Source of the DNA: an uncultured Roseobacter sp.
Lineage (GTDB): Bacteria; Pseudomonadota; Alphaproteobacteria; Rhodobacterales; Rhodobacteraceae
Direction: 5' to 3'
DNA length: 64,000 bases
Assembly: GCA_947501635.1 (NCBI GenBank)
Contig: CANMWT010000011.1
Coordinates: 30,906-94,905, forward strand
Shown here: piece after piece, positions 33,429 to 43,380 of the stretch
Numbering within the stretch: position 1 is the first letter of the stretch
Layout: the number at the start of each line of letters is the position of its first letter
Translations under genes and position numbers: made by a program
The notes under the pieces: generated by a model
The model's input: only the letters and a program-made list of their open reading frames with translations
Database searches by the model: none
Told to the model about the DNA's origin: nothing

Positions 33429-36206
33429 ATGATTTCGAACGCATTACCGGCAGAAGAATTCGTGCATCTCGACCTGATTTGCGCGCCAGAACGCATTTTC
33501 GACACCGCGGCCTTTGAACGCGGCCTGACAGAGGCGATCGACAAGGGTGAAGACCCCAAGGACATACGCACGAGCGCTGTCCAAATGCTTCGAACGGCAC
33601 AGGCGAGCGGACGCGAGGCCATTGCCGAAGCTTTCGCCGAAGCCCCGTTCGAAGCCCGTCTCATGACGCGTTCCTACACCTACCTGACCGACCAGATTGT
33701 GACATCCGCCTTGCGGGTCGCAGCAGACGTTCTGCACCCCAAGCCCAACCCGACAGCAGGCGAGCACCTTGCCGTGATTGCCGTGGGCGGCTACGGGCGC
33801 GGCGAGATGGCCCCCTTTTCAGACGTCGATCTGTTGTTCCTGACGCCCTACAAGATCACGGCCTGGGCGGAAAGCGTTATCGAATCAATGCTTTATATGC
33901 TGTGGGACCTAAAGCTGAAAGTCGGGCATTCCAGCCGCACCATCAAGGACTGCCTGCGCCTGGGTGCTGCGGACTTCACCATCCAGACCGCCATGCTTGA
34001 GCACCGCTTTCTGGCCGGGGACCGCGCGCTGGCTCAGACCTTTGCAGAGCGATTGCGCAAGGATTTGTTCGCGGGATCGGGAAAGCAGTTCGTCGAAGCC
34101 AAGCTTTCGGAACGCGAGGCACGCCATCTCAAATACAGCCAGCGCTACGTTGTCGAGCCGAACGTCAAAGAGGGCAAGGGCGGCCTGCGCGATCTTCAGT
34201 CTCTGTATTGGATCGCCAAGCACATCCACGGGGTGGACGACGCCGCCGATCTTGTGCCACTGGGCGTATTTACCGCGGATGAATTCAAGAGCTTTGTGGC
34301 GGCCGAAGACTTTCTGTGGGCCGTGCGCGGCCATATGCACCTGCTGGCGGGCCGCGCGACAGAGCAGCTTAGCTTTGACATTCAGGTGTTGGTCGCAGAG
34401 GCCATGGGCTACAAAGACGCCAAGGGACGGCGGGATGTGGAAATCTTCATGCAGGATTACTTCCTGCACGCGACCGAGGTGGGTGATCTCACCCGTATCT
34501 TCCTGACCAAGCTGGAAGCCGATCACGTCAAGGATGACCCCTTGCTGGAGCGTATCTTCCGCCGCCGGCCCAAGATCAAAGCCGGCTACAAGGTCGTGCA
34601 CAACCGGATCGCGATAGAGGACGACGAGGCGTTTCTGTCCGACAAGCTGAACCTGTTGCGCCTATTCGAAGAAGCGCTGCGCACAGGTATGTTGATCCAC
34701 CCCGACGCGATGCGACTGGTCAAGGCCAACCTTGACCTTATCGATGAAGACATGCGCACGACACCAGAAGCAAAACGCATCTTTTTCGATCTTCTGCTGA
34801 AACACGGCAACCCCGAACGTGCCCTGCGCCGGATGAACGAACTGGGCGTGCTGTCGGCCTTCATTCCGGAATTCGAACCGATTGTGGCGATGATGCAGTT
34901 CAACATGTACCACAGCTATACGGTCGACGAGCATATAATCCAGTGCATCAAGAACCTCAGCCAGATCGAGCGGGGGGAGTTGCACGAGGACCTGCCGGTT
35001 GTCTCCGGTATCCTCAAAGAGGGCGTCGACCGCAAAGTACTTTATACTGCGCTCTTGCTGCACGACATCGCCAAGGGCAGACCGGAAGACCACTCAATTC
35101 TCGGGGCCCAGATGGCGCGCAAGATCGCGCCCAGGCTTGGGCTGAACAAAGCGGATACCGACACGATTGAGTGGCTGGTACGTTACCACCTTCTGATGTC
35201 AGACATGGCCCAAAAGCGTGACATCGCGGACCCGCGCACGGTGAGGGACTTTGCCAAGGCGGTGCAAACCGTCAAGCGCCTTGATCTGCTGTGCGTGTTG
35301 ACGGTCTGCGATATCCGCGGCGTCGGGCCGAACACGTGGAACAACTGGAAAGCAGCGCTGATCCGCGCACTTTACCGCCAGACGCGGCGCGCGCTGGAGA
35401 CCGGGCTTGAGGATCTGAACCGCGAAAACAGAGGGGCCGAAGCCAAACGCGCCTTGCGCGAGGCGCTCAGCGACTGGTCACGCAAAGATCTTCAGACCGA
35501 AACCTCGCGCCATTACGACCCTTACTGGCAGGGGCTGCATCTGACCGCACATGTGGTATTCGCCAGACTGCTGCGCGACGTGAAAGACGGTGAAATTCTG
35601 ATAGACCTGCATCCAGATGATGACCGCGATGCCACGCGTGCGTGCTTTGTGATGTCTGACCATCCGGGCATCTTCGCGCGGCTTGCCGGTGCTTTGGCGC
35701 TTGTCGGCGCCAATGTCGTGGACGCGCGCAGCTATACGACCAAAGACGGTCTGGTGACCGACGCCTACTGGATACAGGATACCGACGGGAACCCCTATGA
35801 CGCGGCACGTCTGCCCCGGTTGCGCAAGATGATCGAACGCACATTGGCAGGCGAAGTTGTCACAACAGAGGCCATGAAGACCCGCGACAAGGTCAAAAAG
35901 CGCGAAGCTGCGTTCAAGGTGCCGACCCATATCACCTTCGACAATGAAGGGTCGGAGATTTACACGATCATCGAAGTGGATACGCGCGACAGACCGGGAT
36001 TGCTGCACGATCTTGCCCGTTCGCTTGCCGATGCGAATGTCTATATCGCAAATGCGGTGATCGCCACCTATGGCGAACAAGTCGTCGACACCTTCTACGT
36101 CAAGGACATGTTTGGTCTGAAGTACTACTCTCAGAGCAAACAGCGCAGCCTTGAAAAACGGTTGCGCCAGGCGATCGAACAGGGTGCCGAAAGGGCCGGA
36201 ACTTGA
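33429..36206 (+). CDS. glnD: [Protein-PII] uridylyltransferase / uridylyl-removing enzyme
   Basis: Senses glutamine and modifies PII proteins to set nitrogen status. The 925-aa product has the nucleotidyltransferase motif GGYGRGEMAPFSDVDLLFL near residue 118, a central HD phosphohydrolase domain (LLHDIAKGRPEDHS near residue 540) and two C-terminal ACT domains (DHPGIFARLAGAL; DRPGLLHDLARSL). Length is typical. It follows the lipoprotein gene by 10 bp and its stop overlaps the TTG of murJ. Confidence 0.96.
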   Translation: MISNALPAEEFVHLDLICAPERIFDTAAFERGLTEAIDKGEDPKDIRTSAVQMLRTAQASGREAIAEAFAEAPFEARLMTRSYTYLTDQIVTSALRVAADVLHPKPNPTAGEHLAVIAVGGYGRGEMAPFSDVDLLFLTPYKITAWAESVIESMLYMLWDLKLKVGHSSRTIKDCLRLGAADFTIQTAMLEHRFLAGDRALAQTFAERLRKDLFAGSGKQFVEAKLSEREARHLKYSQRYVVEPNVKEGKGGLRDLQSLYWIAKHIHGVDDAADLVPLGVFTADEFKSFVAAEDFLWAVRGHMHLLAGRATEQLSFDIQVLVAEAMGYKDAKGRRDVEIFMQDYFLHATEVGDLTRIFLTKLEADHVKDDPLLERIFRRRPKIKAGYKVVHNRIAIEDDEAFLSDKLNLLRLFEEALRTGMLIHPDAMRLVKANLDLIDEDMRTTPEAKRIFFDLLLKHGNPERALRRMNELGVLSAFIPEFEPIVAMMQFNMYHSYTVDEHIIQCIKNLSQIERGELHEDLPVVSGILKEGVDRKVLYTALLLHDIAKGRPEDHSILGAQMARKIAPRLGLNKADTDTIEWLVRYHLLMSDMAQKRDIADPRTVRDFAKAVQTVKRLDLLCVLTVCDIRGVGPNTWNNWKAALIRALYRQTRRALETGLEDLNRENRGAEAKRALREALSDWSRKDLQTETSRHYDPYWQGLHLTAHVVFARLLRDVKDGEILIDLHPDDDRDATRACFVMSDHPGIFARLAGALALVGANVVDARSYTTKDGLVTDAYWIQDTDGNPYDAARLPRLRKMIERTLAGEVVTTEAMKTRDKVKKREAAFKVPTHITFDNEGSEIYTIIEVDTRDRPGLLHDLARSLADANVYIANAVIATYGEQVVDTFYVKDMFGLKYYSQSKQRSLEKRLRQAIEQGAERAGT

Positions 36207-37747
36207 AACCCATCCGGCTGGTATCGGGCTTTTTCACCGTCGGTGGCTGGACATTGATGAGCCGCGTTTTCGGTTTTGTAAGAGACGCGATGATTCTGGC
36301 GTATCTGGGTACGGGACCGATGTATCAGGCCTATGTCGTCGCCTTCCGCCTGCCCAATATGTTCCGTCGCTTTTTTGCCGAAGGCGCCTTCAACATGGCC
36401 TTTATCCCGATGTTTTCGAAAAAGGTCGAAGGCGGTGAGGACGCGGATGGCTTTGCATCGGATGCCTTTGCGGGGCTTGCCACTGTACTGATCGGCCTGA
36501 CCGTGTTGGCACTGGCGGCGATGCCCTGGCTGATCTATGCGCTGGCCTCCGGTTTTGCCGGCAAGGCGCAGTTCGCGCTGTCAGTCGAGTTCGGGCGTAT
36601 TGTCTTTCCCTACATCCTCTTCATTTCGCTCGCGGCACTGCTGTCAGGCATGCTGAACGCATCCGGACGTTTTGCTGCAGCGGCAGCGGCACCTGTGTTG
36701 CTGAATGTGATGCTTATCGTGGCCATGGCTCTGGCGGCATATGCAGGGGTCGACGTGGCCCGCACGCTGATCTGGACGATCCCAATCGCCGGGATCGCGC
36801 AATTTGCGCTGCTTTGGGTCGCGGTGAAACGCGCAGGCTTCACCATCAGAATAACCCGCCCGCGTCTGACACCCGAAATGCGCAATCTGGTGCGAGTGGC
36901 CGTGCCCGCAGCGCTTGCGGGCGGTGTGGTACAGATCAACCTGCTTGTCGGTCAGCAGGTCGCCAGCTATTTTGACAAAGCGGTCAGTTGGCTTTTCGCG
37001 GCAGACCGGCTTTATCAGTTGCCATTGGGCGTGGTCGGCATCGCGGTGGGGGTGGTGTTGCTGCCGGATCTGTCGCGGCGTCTTAAAGCGCAGGACGATT
37101 CAGGCGCCAAAACCGCGCTAAGCCGTGCGGGCGAGATCGCCCTGGCCCTGACGATACCATCGGCGGTGGCTTTGATGGTGATCCCGCTGCCGCTGGTATC
37201 GGTGCTCTTTGAACGGGGTGCTGCCACGGCGCAGGACAGCGCAGCGATTGCGCTTGCCGTTGCGATCTACGGTCTGGGCCTGCCCGCCTTCGTATTACAA
37301 AAAATCCTGCAACCGGTCTTTTTTGCCCGCGAAGACACGAAAAGGCCGTTTCAATATGCGGTCGTTGCCATGGTGGTGAATGCGGTACTGGCCATTGGCC
37401 TTGCACCGGTTATCGGCTGGTTCGCACCAGCAATCGCTACGACGCTGGCGGCATGGGTAATGGTGGCGCAATTGCACATCGGTGCTCGCATCTACGGGGA
37501 TGTCGCACGGTTTGATGCCCGGTTTGCCAGCCGCATCTGGCGGATGGTAGCAGCATCGCTGGTGATGGGTGTGATCTTGTGGATTTCGGCAAACGCCCTT
37601 GCACCCTTTTTGGGAATGCCATGGTGGCGCGCACTTGCATTGGCTGTGCTGGTCCTGATCGGCATGGTAAGCTATTTCGCCGCCGGACAGGTGCTTGGCG
37701 CGTTCCGTCTGGCCGAACTGAAGGCGGCACTGCGCAGATCGGGCTAG
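36203..37747 (+). CDS. murJ: Lipid II flippase MurJ
   Basis: Moves lipid II across the inner membrane for peptidoglycan assembly. The 514-aa MOP-superfamily protein has about 14 transmembrane segments, the N-terminal RVFGFVRDAMI and the FRLPNMFRRFFAEGAFNMAFIP signature. The start is a TTG overlapping the glnD stop (TTGA), preceded by AAAGGG eight bases away. The glnD-murJ order is common in alphaproteobacteria. Confidence 0.95.
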   Translation: MKPIRLVSGFFTVGGWTLMSRVFGFVRDAMILAYLGTGPMYQAYVVAFRLPNMFRRFFAEGAFNMAFIPMFSKKVEGGEDADGFASDAFAGLATVLIGLTVLALAAMPWLIYALASGFAGKAQFALSVEFGRIVFPYILFISLAALLSGMLNASGRFAAAAAAPVLLNVMLIVAMALAAYAGVDVARTLIWTIPIAGIAQFALLWVAVKRAGFTIRITRPRLTPEMRNLVRVAVPAALAGGVVQINLLVGQQVASYFDKAVSWLFAADRLYQLPLGVVGIAVGVVLLPDLSRRLKAQDDSGAKTALSRAGEIALALTIPSAVALMVIPLPLVSVLFERGAATAQDSAAIALAVAIYGLGLPAFVLQKILQPVFFAREDTKRPFQYAVVAMVVNAVLAIGLAPVIGWFAPAIATTLAAWVMVAQLHIGARIYGDVARFDARFASRIWRMVAASLVMGVILWISANALAPFLGMPWWRALALAVLVLIGMVSYFAAGQVLGAFRLAELKAALRRSG

Positions 37748-38430
37748 TCGCGGCGCATGTGGTGGAGCACCCGCGCCAGACCACCTGGCACAAGCAGCAC
37801 CGACGCGACGAACCCGAATGCAAAACCCGCAAGGTCTGCAACCCACAGCGTCGAGGGCCCGAAAAAGACGCCAAATATCAGCTGAATCCCGAGCAAAACC
37901 GCAATCAGGCTGAACGCCTTCAGTTGCTGCTCTCCGGTTTCGGCCAGCCGCTGCCACATCAGGAAGGAATAGCCGCCAATCAGGCCATAGACAGCGGGAA
38001 AACCGCCAACAAGCCACGTCGGATCATCCAGAAGCAACGCATAGACAAAGGCACCAAAGACACTGCCACCCAAAAACAGCACCAGAACCGCAACCTGCCC
38101 CATCGCCTCGCCGACCAGCTTGCCAAGGGCCAGCATCAGAACGGCTGCGAAAATGGTCGAGGTGAAGGTCCCGTGCACAAATGCGTAGGTCACAAAGCGC
38201 ATCAGATGTTCGGGTATCCAGCGTCCGTTGGCGCGCATCCAGTCGAACAAATCGCCTGAAAAACCATATGTCTCAATCGCAGTCAGACGCCATCCCACGG
38301 CGTCGGGCCCGCCAACCACCCCCTGAGTACCCAGCAGAAAGACCACTTCGGGCAGTGCGATCGCCGCAAAGAGCAAAAGCACGACCGGCGGCAGCGGGTT
38401 GACGGGCGGCTGTGCGGGCGGAACATTCAT
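37744..38430 (-). CDS. Rhomboid-like membrane protein lacking the catalytic dyad
   Basis: The product has 228 aa with about six transmembrane segments in rhomboid order. The GxSG nucleophile motif is replaced by GFPAVYG (residues 143-149), the TM2 H-x4-H-x3-N pattern keeps only the first His (FVHGTF), and the TM6 His position reads ADLAG. It is therefore a rhomboid fold without evident protease activity, comparable to eukaryotic iRhoms or derlins, which bind rather than cut membrane proteins (analogy only). It overlaps murJ by 4 bp at the stops. Automatic annotation would call it a serine protease. Confidence 0.78.
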   Translation of the reverse strand: MNVPPAQPPVNPLPPVVLLLFAAIALPEVVFLLGTQGVVGGPDAVGWRLTAIETYGFSGDLFDWMRANGRWIPEHLMRFVTYAFVHGTFTSTIFAAVLMLALGKLVGEAMGQVAVLVLFLGGSVFGAFVYALLLDDPTWLVGGFPAVYGLIGGYSFLMWQRLAETGEQQLKAFSLIAVLLGIQLIFGVFFGPSTLWVADLAGFAFGFVASVLLVPGGLARVLHHMRRD

Positions 38431-38511
38431 GGCAGTCGCTTCCTTGACGATGGGCTACCTCATGGGTAAGCCAGCGCGGACTGCATTGCCAGCGAGAACG
38501 GAGCGCTTTTC

Positions 38512-39525
38512 ATGACCACTCAGACCTTTGCCCCCCGTGTGTTTTCCGGGATCCAGCCGTCCGGCGGGCTGACGCTTGGCAACTACCTCGGCGCTATAAA
38601 GCGATTTGTGTCCATGCAGGACGAAATGCCTTGTGTGTACTGTATGGTCGATTTGCATGCCATTACCGTATGGCAGGATCCGAAAGATCTGGCGCATAAC
38701 ACCCGCGAGCTTGCGGCGGGTTTCATTGCCAGTGGCATCAGCCCTGAAAAGTCTATTCTCATCAACCAAAGTCAGGTGCCGGAGCACGCACAGCTGGGAT
38801 GGATTTTCAACTGCGTCGCGCGTATGGGCTGGATGCAGCGGATGACGCAGTTCAAGGACAAAGCGGGCAAAAACGCGCAGAACGCATCGCTGGGACTGTT
38901 CGGCTACCCTGCACTGATGGCGGCCGACATCCTTGTGTATCACGCGACGCATGTGCCCGTGGGCGAGGATCAAAAGCAGCATCTTGAGCTGACACGCGAC
39001 ATCGCGGCCAAGTTCAACCACGATTACGGGGTTGATTTCTTTCCCATCACAGAGCCTGTGATCGAAGGGGCAGCCACCCGTGTCATGTCTCTGCGCGACG
39101 GGTCAAAGAAGATGTCAAAGTCCGACCCTTCCGACGCAAGCCGGATCAACATGACAGACGATGCTGACGCAATTGCAAAGAAGATCCGCAAGGCAAAGAC
39201 CGACCCTGACGCGTTGCCCAGCGAAGCGGCAGGGCTCGCGGACCGCCCCGAGGCACGCAATCTTGTGAACATTTACGCGGCACTCAACGATCAAAGCGTC
39301 GACGCCGTGCTTGCAGAGGTGGGCGGCCAGCAGTTCGGAACGTTCAAGCCGAAACTGGCGGAACTTGCCGTCTCAAGGCTTTCGCCCATCTCGGAGGAGA
39401 TGGCGCGGCTTATGAACGAACCCGACGAGATTGACCGCATATTGCGTCGCGGGGCGGAGCAGGCCCGCGAGATCACCGCGCCCATCCTCGCCAAGACCTA
39501 CGAAATCGTCGGGATGGTGCGTTAG
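38512..39525 (+). CDS. trpS: Tryptophanyl-tRNA synthetase
   Basis: Charges tRNA-Trp. The 337-aa class I enzyme has [18 protein letters not shown] (HIGH-type) at the N-terminus and [10 protein letters not shown] (KMSKS) near residue 197. Length and motifs are canonical. GGAG lies nine bases before the ATG. A 7-bp hairpin follows the stop at once. Confidence 0.97.
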   Translation: MTTQTFAPRVFSGIQPSGGLTLGNYLGAIKRFVSMQDEMPCVYCMVDLHAITVWQDPKDLAHNTRELAAGFIASGISPEKSILINQSQVPEHAQLGWIFNCVARMGWMQRMTQFKDKAGKNAQNASLGLFGYPALMAADILVYHATHVPVGEDQKQHLELTRDIAAKFNHDYGVDFFPITEPVIEGAATRVMSLRDGSKKMSKSDPSDASRINMTDDADAIAKKIRKAKTDPDALPSEAAGLADRPEARNLVNIYAALNDQSVDAVLAEVGGQQFGTFKPKLAELAVSRLSPISEEMARLMNEPDEIDRILRRGAEQAREITAPILAKTYEIVGMVR

Positions 39526-39546
39526 CCGCGCACAGAGGCTGCGCGG
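39526..39546 (+). terminator. Hairpin after trpS, no U-tract
   Basis: CCGCGCA and TGCGCGG form a 7-bp stem with a 7-nt loop directly after the trpS stop. No T-run follows, so it may stabilise the 3' end or assist termination. Confidence 0.45.
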
Positions 39547-39612
39547 ACATGGGGATGGAAATGCGCCACGGTATGAATACTGTGGAGAAGCAAACCAACC
39601 TGAGGAAGCGCC

Positions 39613-40089
39613 ATGTCACAACCACATGCCACTGTCGGCCATGTACATCTGCGCGTCGCGGACCTTGACCGCGCTGTCGCCTTCTACCGCGATGTATTGG
39701 GGTTTGAAGAAATGCAAAGGTTCGGCAATGCCGCAGCCTTCTTGGGCGCGGGTGGCTACCATCACCACATTGGCCTGAACACCTGGGACAGCAAAGACGG
39801 CACGCCGCCTCCCAAGGGGCACACGGGCCTTTACCACAGCGCGTTTCTGTACCCCGACCGCAAAAGCCTCGGGCAGGTTATAAAGCGGGTTCTGGACGCA
39901 GGATATACCCTGACCGGTGCCGCCGATCACGGTGTCAGCGAGGCGGTGTATCTGAACGATCCCGACGGCAACGGCGTTGAGCTTTACCGCGACCGCGCGC
40001 CACAGGACTGGCCCCGCGACGCTGACGGCAATCTGGCAATGGTCAATGACAGGCTGGATATCGAGGCAATCATCGCCGAGGCTGGCTAA
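39613..40089 (+). CDS. VOC-superfamily (glyoxalase/extradiol dioxygenase-like) protein
   Basis: The 158-aa product has one VOC module: VGHVHLRVADLDRAVAFYRDVLG at the start, then YHHHIGLNTW and the C-terminal metal-ligand Glu in GNGVELYRD. It resembles the CatE/catechol-2,3-dioxygenase-like branch, but one module alone does not identify the substrate. AGGAAG lies before the ATG. Confidence 0.85.
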   Translation: MSQPHATVGHVHLRVADLDRAVAFYRDVLGFEEMQRFGNAAAFLGAGGYHHHIGLNTWDSKDGTPPPKGHTGLYHSAFLYPDRKSLGQVIKRVLDAGYTLTGAADHGVSEAVYLNDPDGNGVELYRDRAPQDWPRDADGNLAMVNDRLDIEAIIAEAG

Positions 40090-40159
40090 ATCGGGCAAAG
40101 CCTGATGGACAATCCGCGCAAGCTGCGCCACCTTCCGCCCTGAAAAGAGGGAGAGACAG

Positions 40160-41260
40160 ATGGCCACGGGATTTTTCTGGGATGAGAAGTGCTTTTGGCA
40201 TGCAGGGGGCAACTATGCCTTTACGCTGCCCATCGGCGGGTTTGTCCAGCCGCTGAATGGTGCCGGCCTTCCCGAAACGCAGGAAGCCAAGAGGCGCCTC
40301 AAGAACCTGATGGATGTCAGCGGCTTGTCTGACGATCTGGTTACGCAAACTGCGCCCGTCGCAACCCGTGAAGACCTCTTGCGTGTGCATCCGGCGACTT
40401 ACCTCGACGCCTTCAAAAACCTCAGTGACGCGGGCGGCGGTGAGCTTGGCCGCAGAACCCCCTTCGCCGCGGGCGGATATGAAATTGCAGCCCTCTCCGC
40501 GGGGCTGGTCGTCGCGGCAGTGGAGGCGGTCGCGCAGGGTAAACTCGACAACGCTTACGCCCTGTCGCGTCCTCCGGGGCACCACTGCCTTCCGGATTTC
40601 CCCAACGGTTTCTGCCTGCTGGCCAACATTGCGATCGCCATTGAAGCTGCGCGCGCAAAAAATCTGGTCCAGCGCGTGGTTGTAGTGGACTGGGACGTGC
40701 ATCACGGCAACGGCACCGAGGCGATCTACTATGATCGCGACGATGTTCTGACCATCTCACTGCATCAGGAAGGGAACTACCCGCTCGACACCGGCGCGAT
40801 TGACGATCGGGGAAAAGGGGCCGGCTTGGGGTACAATTTGAACCTGCCACTGCCTGCAGGAACGGGACATAATGCCTATCTCTATGCAATGGACAAAATC
40901 GTTTTGCCCCAAATTGCCGCCTATAAGCCGGATATGATCATCGTTGCCTGCGGATTTGATGCCGGGGCCACCGACCCACTTGCGCGCATGCTGGCAACCA
41001 CAGAAACCTTCCGCGAGATGACCCTGCGCCTTAAGGCCGCCGCGCAAGAGCACTGCGGTGGCAGGCTCGTACTGGCGCATGAGGGGGGATATTCCGAAGT
41101 TTACGCGCCCTTCTGCGGCCATGCCACGATCGAGGCGCTGTCGGGTAGCGACAAACATGTCCCGGATCCGATGGCGGAACCCTTGTCGATCCGCCAACCG
41201 GGGCCGCGTCTGGATGCGTTCCTGATGGGCGAGATTGACCATCTGGCCAGCCTGATTTGA
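40160..41260 (+). CDS. Class II histone-deacetylase-family amidohydrolase
   Basis: The 366-aa product has the zinc deacetylase motifs: RPPGHHC (catalytic His pair), DWDVHHGNGTEAIYY (Zn ligands Asp and His) and the third Asp in GFDAGATDPLARM. Bacterial relatives remove acetyl groups from polyamines or other small amines; HDAC-like action on protein cannot be excluded. It heads a run with a nitroreductase (16 bp away) and an EI24 membrane protein. Confidence 0.88.
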   Translation: MATGFFWDEKCFWHAGGNYAFTLPIGGFVQPLNGAGLPETQEAKRRLKNLMDVSGLSDDLVTQTAPVATREDLLRVHPATYLDAFKNLSDAGGGELGRRTPFAAGGYEIAALSAGLVVAAVEAVAQGKLDNAYALSRPPGHHCLPDFPNGFCLLANIAIAIEAARAKNLVQRVVVVDWDVHHGNGTEAIYYDRDDVLTISLHQEGNYPLDTGAIDDRGKGAGLGYNLNLPLPAGTGHNAYLYAMDKIVLPQIAAYKPDMIIVACGFDAGATDPLARMLATTETFREMTLRLKAAAQEHCGGRLVLAHEGGYSEVYAPFCGHATIEALSGSDKHVPDPMAEPLSIRQPGPRLDAFLMGEIDHLASLI

Positions 41261-41276
41261 AGACAAAGGAACACCG

Positions 41277-41855
41277 ATGCCTATTCGCAACCAAGCCGCC
41301 CTTGATTTTCTGCTGACCCGACGCTCGCGCCCCGCAAAAACACTGCAAGGCCCGGCGCCCACCGCCGATGAACTCCGCCCGCTGCTTCAGGCGGCGGCGC
41401 GCACGCCGGACCACGGCAAGCTTGAGCCATGGCGTTTTGTCGTGATCGAAAAAACCGCAATGCCCCGTCTGGCAAATCTTGCACAAGAACGCGGAGAGGC
41501 GTTGGGACTGGACCCCGACCAGATCGCAAAAGGGCGGGCTCAGTTCGATCAGGGGCAACTGGCCGTTGCGGTCATCGAAAGCCCCAAACCGTCGGACAAA
41601 ACCCCGGCAATCGAACAGACCTATTCTGCCGGAGCGGTGTGTCTTGCCCTGCTGAACGCGGCTTTGGCAGCGGGATGGGGCGCCAATTGGTTGACCGGCT
41701 GGCCCAGCCATGACCGCCTTTTCATGACCGACGGTCTGCATGTCGCTGCACATGAGCGCATCGCGGGGCTGATCCATATTGCCACCGAGACCTCTGCTCC
41801 TCCGGAACGTCCCCGCCCCGATCTGGAGGCCATCACGACAAGGCTCGACACATGA
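41277..41855 (+). CDS. Nitroreductase-family flavoprotein
   Basis: The 192-aa product has the FMN-binding RRS motif near the N-terminus (LTRRSRPAK), ARTPDHGKLEPWRF and GWGANWLTG as in the YdjA/TdsD-like branch. It probably binds FMN and uses NAD(P)H; the electron acceptor is unknown. Its stop overlaps the ATG of the next gene (ATGA). Confidence 0.88.
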   Translation: MPIRNQAALDFLLTRRSRPAKTLQGPAPTADELRPLLQAAARTPDHGKLEPWRFVVIEKTAMPRLANLAQERGEALGLDPDQIAKGRAQFDQGQLAVAVIESPKPSDKTPAIEQTYSAGAVCLALLNAALAAGWGANWLTGWPSHDRLFMTDGLHVAAHERIAGLIHIATETSAPPERPRPDLEAITTRLDT

Positions 41856-42571
41856 TACTGAGTTCCTTTTTCGCGGCGCTGCGTCAGATGACTGACCCGC
41901 GGTTTCGCAATGTCCTTCTGATGGGGATCGGGTTGACGCTGCTTTTGCTGATCGGCATGTGCTTTGGGTTTGTTTGGCTGGTGGGCCTTTTGGTCGGGGA
42001 CCAGACGACTTTGCCCCTGATCGGCGAGGTGACATGGCTGGACGACGTCGCCAGCTGGGGGACTGGCCTTATGGTGGCGGTGCTCTCCATCTTTTTGATG
42101 GTTCCCGTCGCCTCGGCGATTACCTCGATGTTTCTTGATACGGTTGCGCAAGCGGTAGAAGACGTACACTACCCCGGTCTGGGGCAGGCCCAATCCGTAC
42201 CGATCGTCGATGCGCTGCGCGACACACTCGGTTTTCTGGGCGTACTGATTCTGGCGAACATCTTTGCGCTGGTGCTCTATGTCCTCTTTGCGCCGGCAGC
42301 CCCACTGATTTTCTGGGGGCTGAACGGGTTTCTGCTGGGTCGTGAATACTTCACGCTGGCCGCAATCCGGCGTGTTGGCCGCCAGAAGGCCAAGCAACTG
42401 CGCTCAAAGCATGTGTTCAAGATCTGGGCCGCCGGTTTCTTGATGGCGGTACCGCTGAGTGTACCGCTGTTAAATCTGGTTATCCCAATCCTAGGAGCAG
42501 CCACCTTTACCCATCTGTTCCACCGGCTGGCGCCGCTGGCCCCATCCGGTCAAACCAGTCCAAATCCCTGA
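41852..42571 (+). CDS. EI24-domain membrane protein (CysZ-like)
   Basis: The 239-aa product has about four to five hydrophobic segments and the EI24/CysZ-type layout (FLDTVAQAVEDVHYPG, NGFLLGREYFTLAAIRR). CysZ is a sulfate channel in enterobacteria; other members are uncharacterised, so transport of sulfate is a guess. Its last 65 bp overlap the convergent DUF1467 gene. Confidence 0.85.
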   Translation: MILSSFFAALRQMTDPRFRNVLLMGIGLTLLLLIGMCFGFVWLVGLLVGDQTTLPLIGEVTWLDDVASWGTGLMVAVLSIFLMVPVASAITSMFLDTVAQAVEDVHYPGLGQAQSVPIVDALRDTLGFLGVLILANIFALVLYVLFAPAAPLIFWGLNGFLLGREYFTLAAIRRVGRQKAKQLRSKHVFKIWAAGFLMAVPLSVPLLNLVIPILGAATFTHLFHRLAPLAPSGQTSPNP

Positions 42572-42803
42572 CGGTAATCACTTCTGACAGGATAATCGTC
42601 GAAATGATCGCCCAGAGGATCAGGCTGAGAACGGTGCATATCTTGGCTTTCTTACCAAAGTTATGCACCTCGGGCGCGCCTGCATGGGTGCCGGGCACAA
42701 TCTCTCCAAGGTCACCTTGGGTTTTGACCCGAATGGGCAGGATGATAAGAAACATCAGCGACCAGATGACCGCGAACAAGACCAATGCCGACGTGATACC
42801 CAT
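42507..42803 (-). CDS. DUF1467 family small membrane protein
   Basis: The 98-aa product has two transmembrane segments with the DUF1467 signature (ALVLFAVIWSLMFLIILPIR, then LSLILWAIISTIIL). The family is found in alphaproteobacteria and often lies beside the methylmalonyl-CoA epimerase gene, as here. Function unknown. Its C-terminal part overlaps the convergent EI24 gene. Confidence 0.9.
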   Translation of the reverse strand: MGITSALVLFAVIWSLMFLIILPIRVKTQGDLGEIVPGTHAGAPEVHNFGKKAKICTVLSLILWAIISTIILSEVITVRDLDWFDRMGPAAPAGGTDG

Positions 42804-42821
42804 AGCGCGAAACTCCCGAAA

Positions 42822-43226
42822 TCAGACCTGTTCCAGTTCGACCAGACAGCCGTTAAAATCCTTTGGATGCAGGAACAAAACAGGTTTGCCGTGCGCCCCG
42901 ATCTTTGGCTCACCGGTTCCCAGCACCCGTGCACCTGTCTTGACCAGATGATCGCGCGCCTGCAGGATATCCTCGACCTCATAGCACACGTGATGGATGC
43001 CGCCTGACGGGTTCTTGTCCAAGAAGCCCTGTATCGGGCTGTTTTCCCCTAATGGGTACAGCAGTTCGATTTTGGTGTTCGGCAGTTCGATAAATATGAC
43101 GGTCACGCCATGGTCAGGTTCATCCTGCGGAGCGCCAACATTCGCGCCCAGGGCCGTGCGGTACTGGTTCGCCGCAGCTTCAAGGTCAGGCACTGCAATG
43201 GCTACGTGGTTAAGGCGACCGATCAT
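42822..43226 (-). CDS. mce: Methylmalonyl-CoA epimerase
   Basis: Interconverts the (R) and (S) forms of methylmalonyl-CoA in propionyl-CoA catabolism or the ethylmalonyl-CoA route. The 134-aa VOC-fold product has IGRLNHVAIAVPDLEAA, GGIHHVCYEV and the C-terminal NGCLVELEQ, which supply the His/Gln/Glu metal site. GAGGAA precedes the ATG. It lies 18 bp upstream of DUF1467 on the same strand. Confidence 0.95.
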   Translation of the reverse strand: MIGRLNHVAIAVPDLEAAANQYRTALGANVGAPQDEPDHGVTVIFIELPNTKIELLYPLGENSPIQGFLDKNPSGGIHHVCYEVEDILQARDHLVKTGARVLGTGEPKIGAHGKPVLFLHPKDFNGCLVELEQV

Positions 43227-43380
43227 TGTGATTTCCTCTTGTGTCTGGTTGCGACGGTTATGCGGCGGCGCGGCCCCAAGCGCAAGTGCTGCAGCGCCGC
43301 ATGCAGGTTTCTGACGTTAACGCCCTGTTATCCAACTTGGGTCATTGTGAGTCGTGTAACGAGTCATATGTGAGGTCAGA

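Noticed and set aside
32432..33664. Minus-strand frame of 410 codons across the lipoprotein and glnD
   Set aside because: Spans two well-supported plus-strand genes with proper ribosome sites and has no family features.
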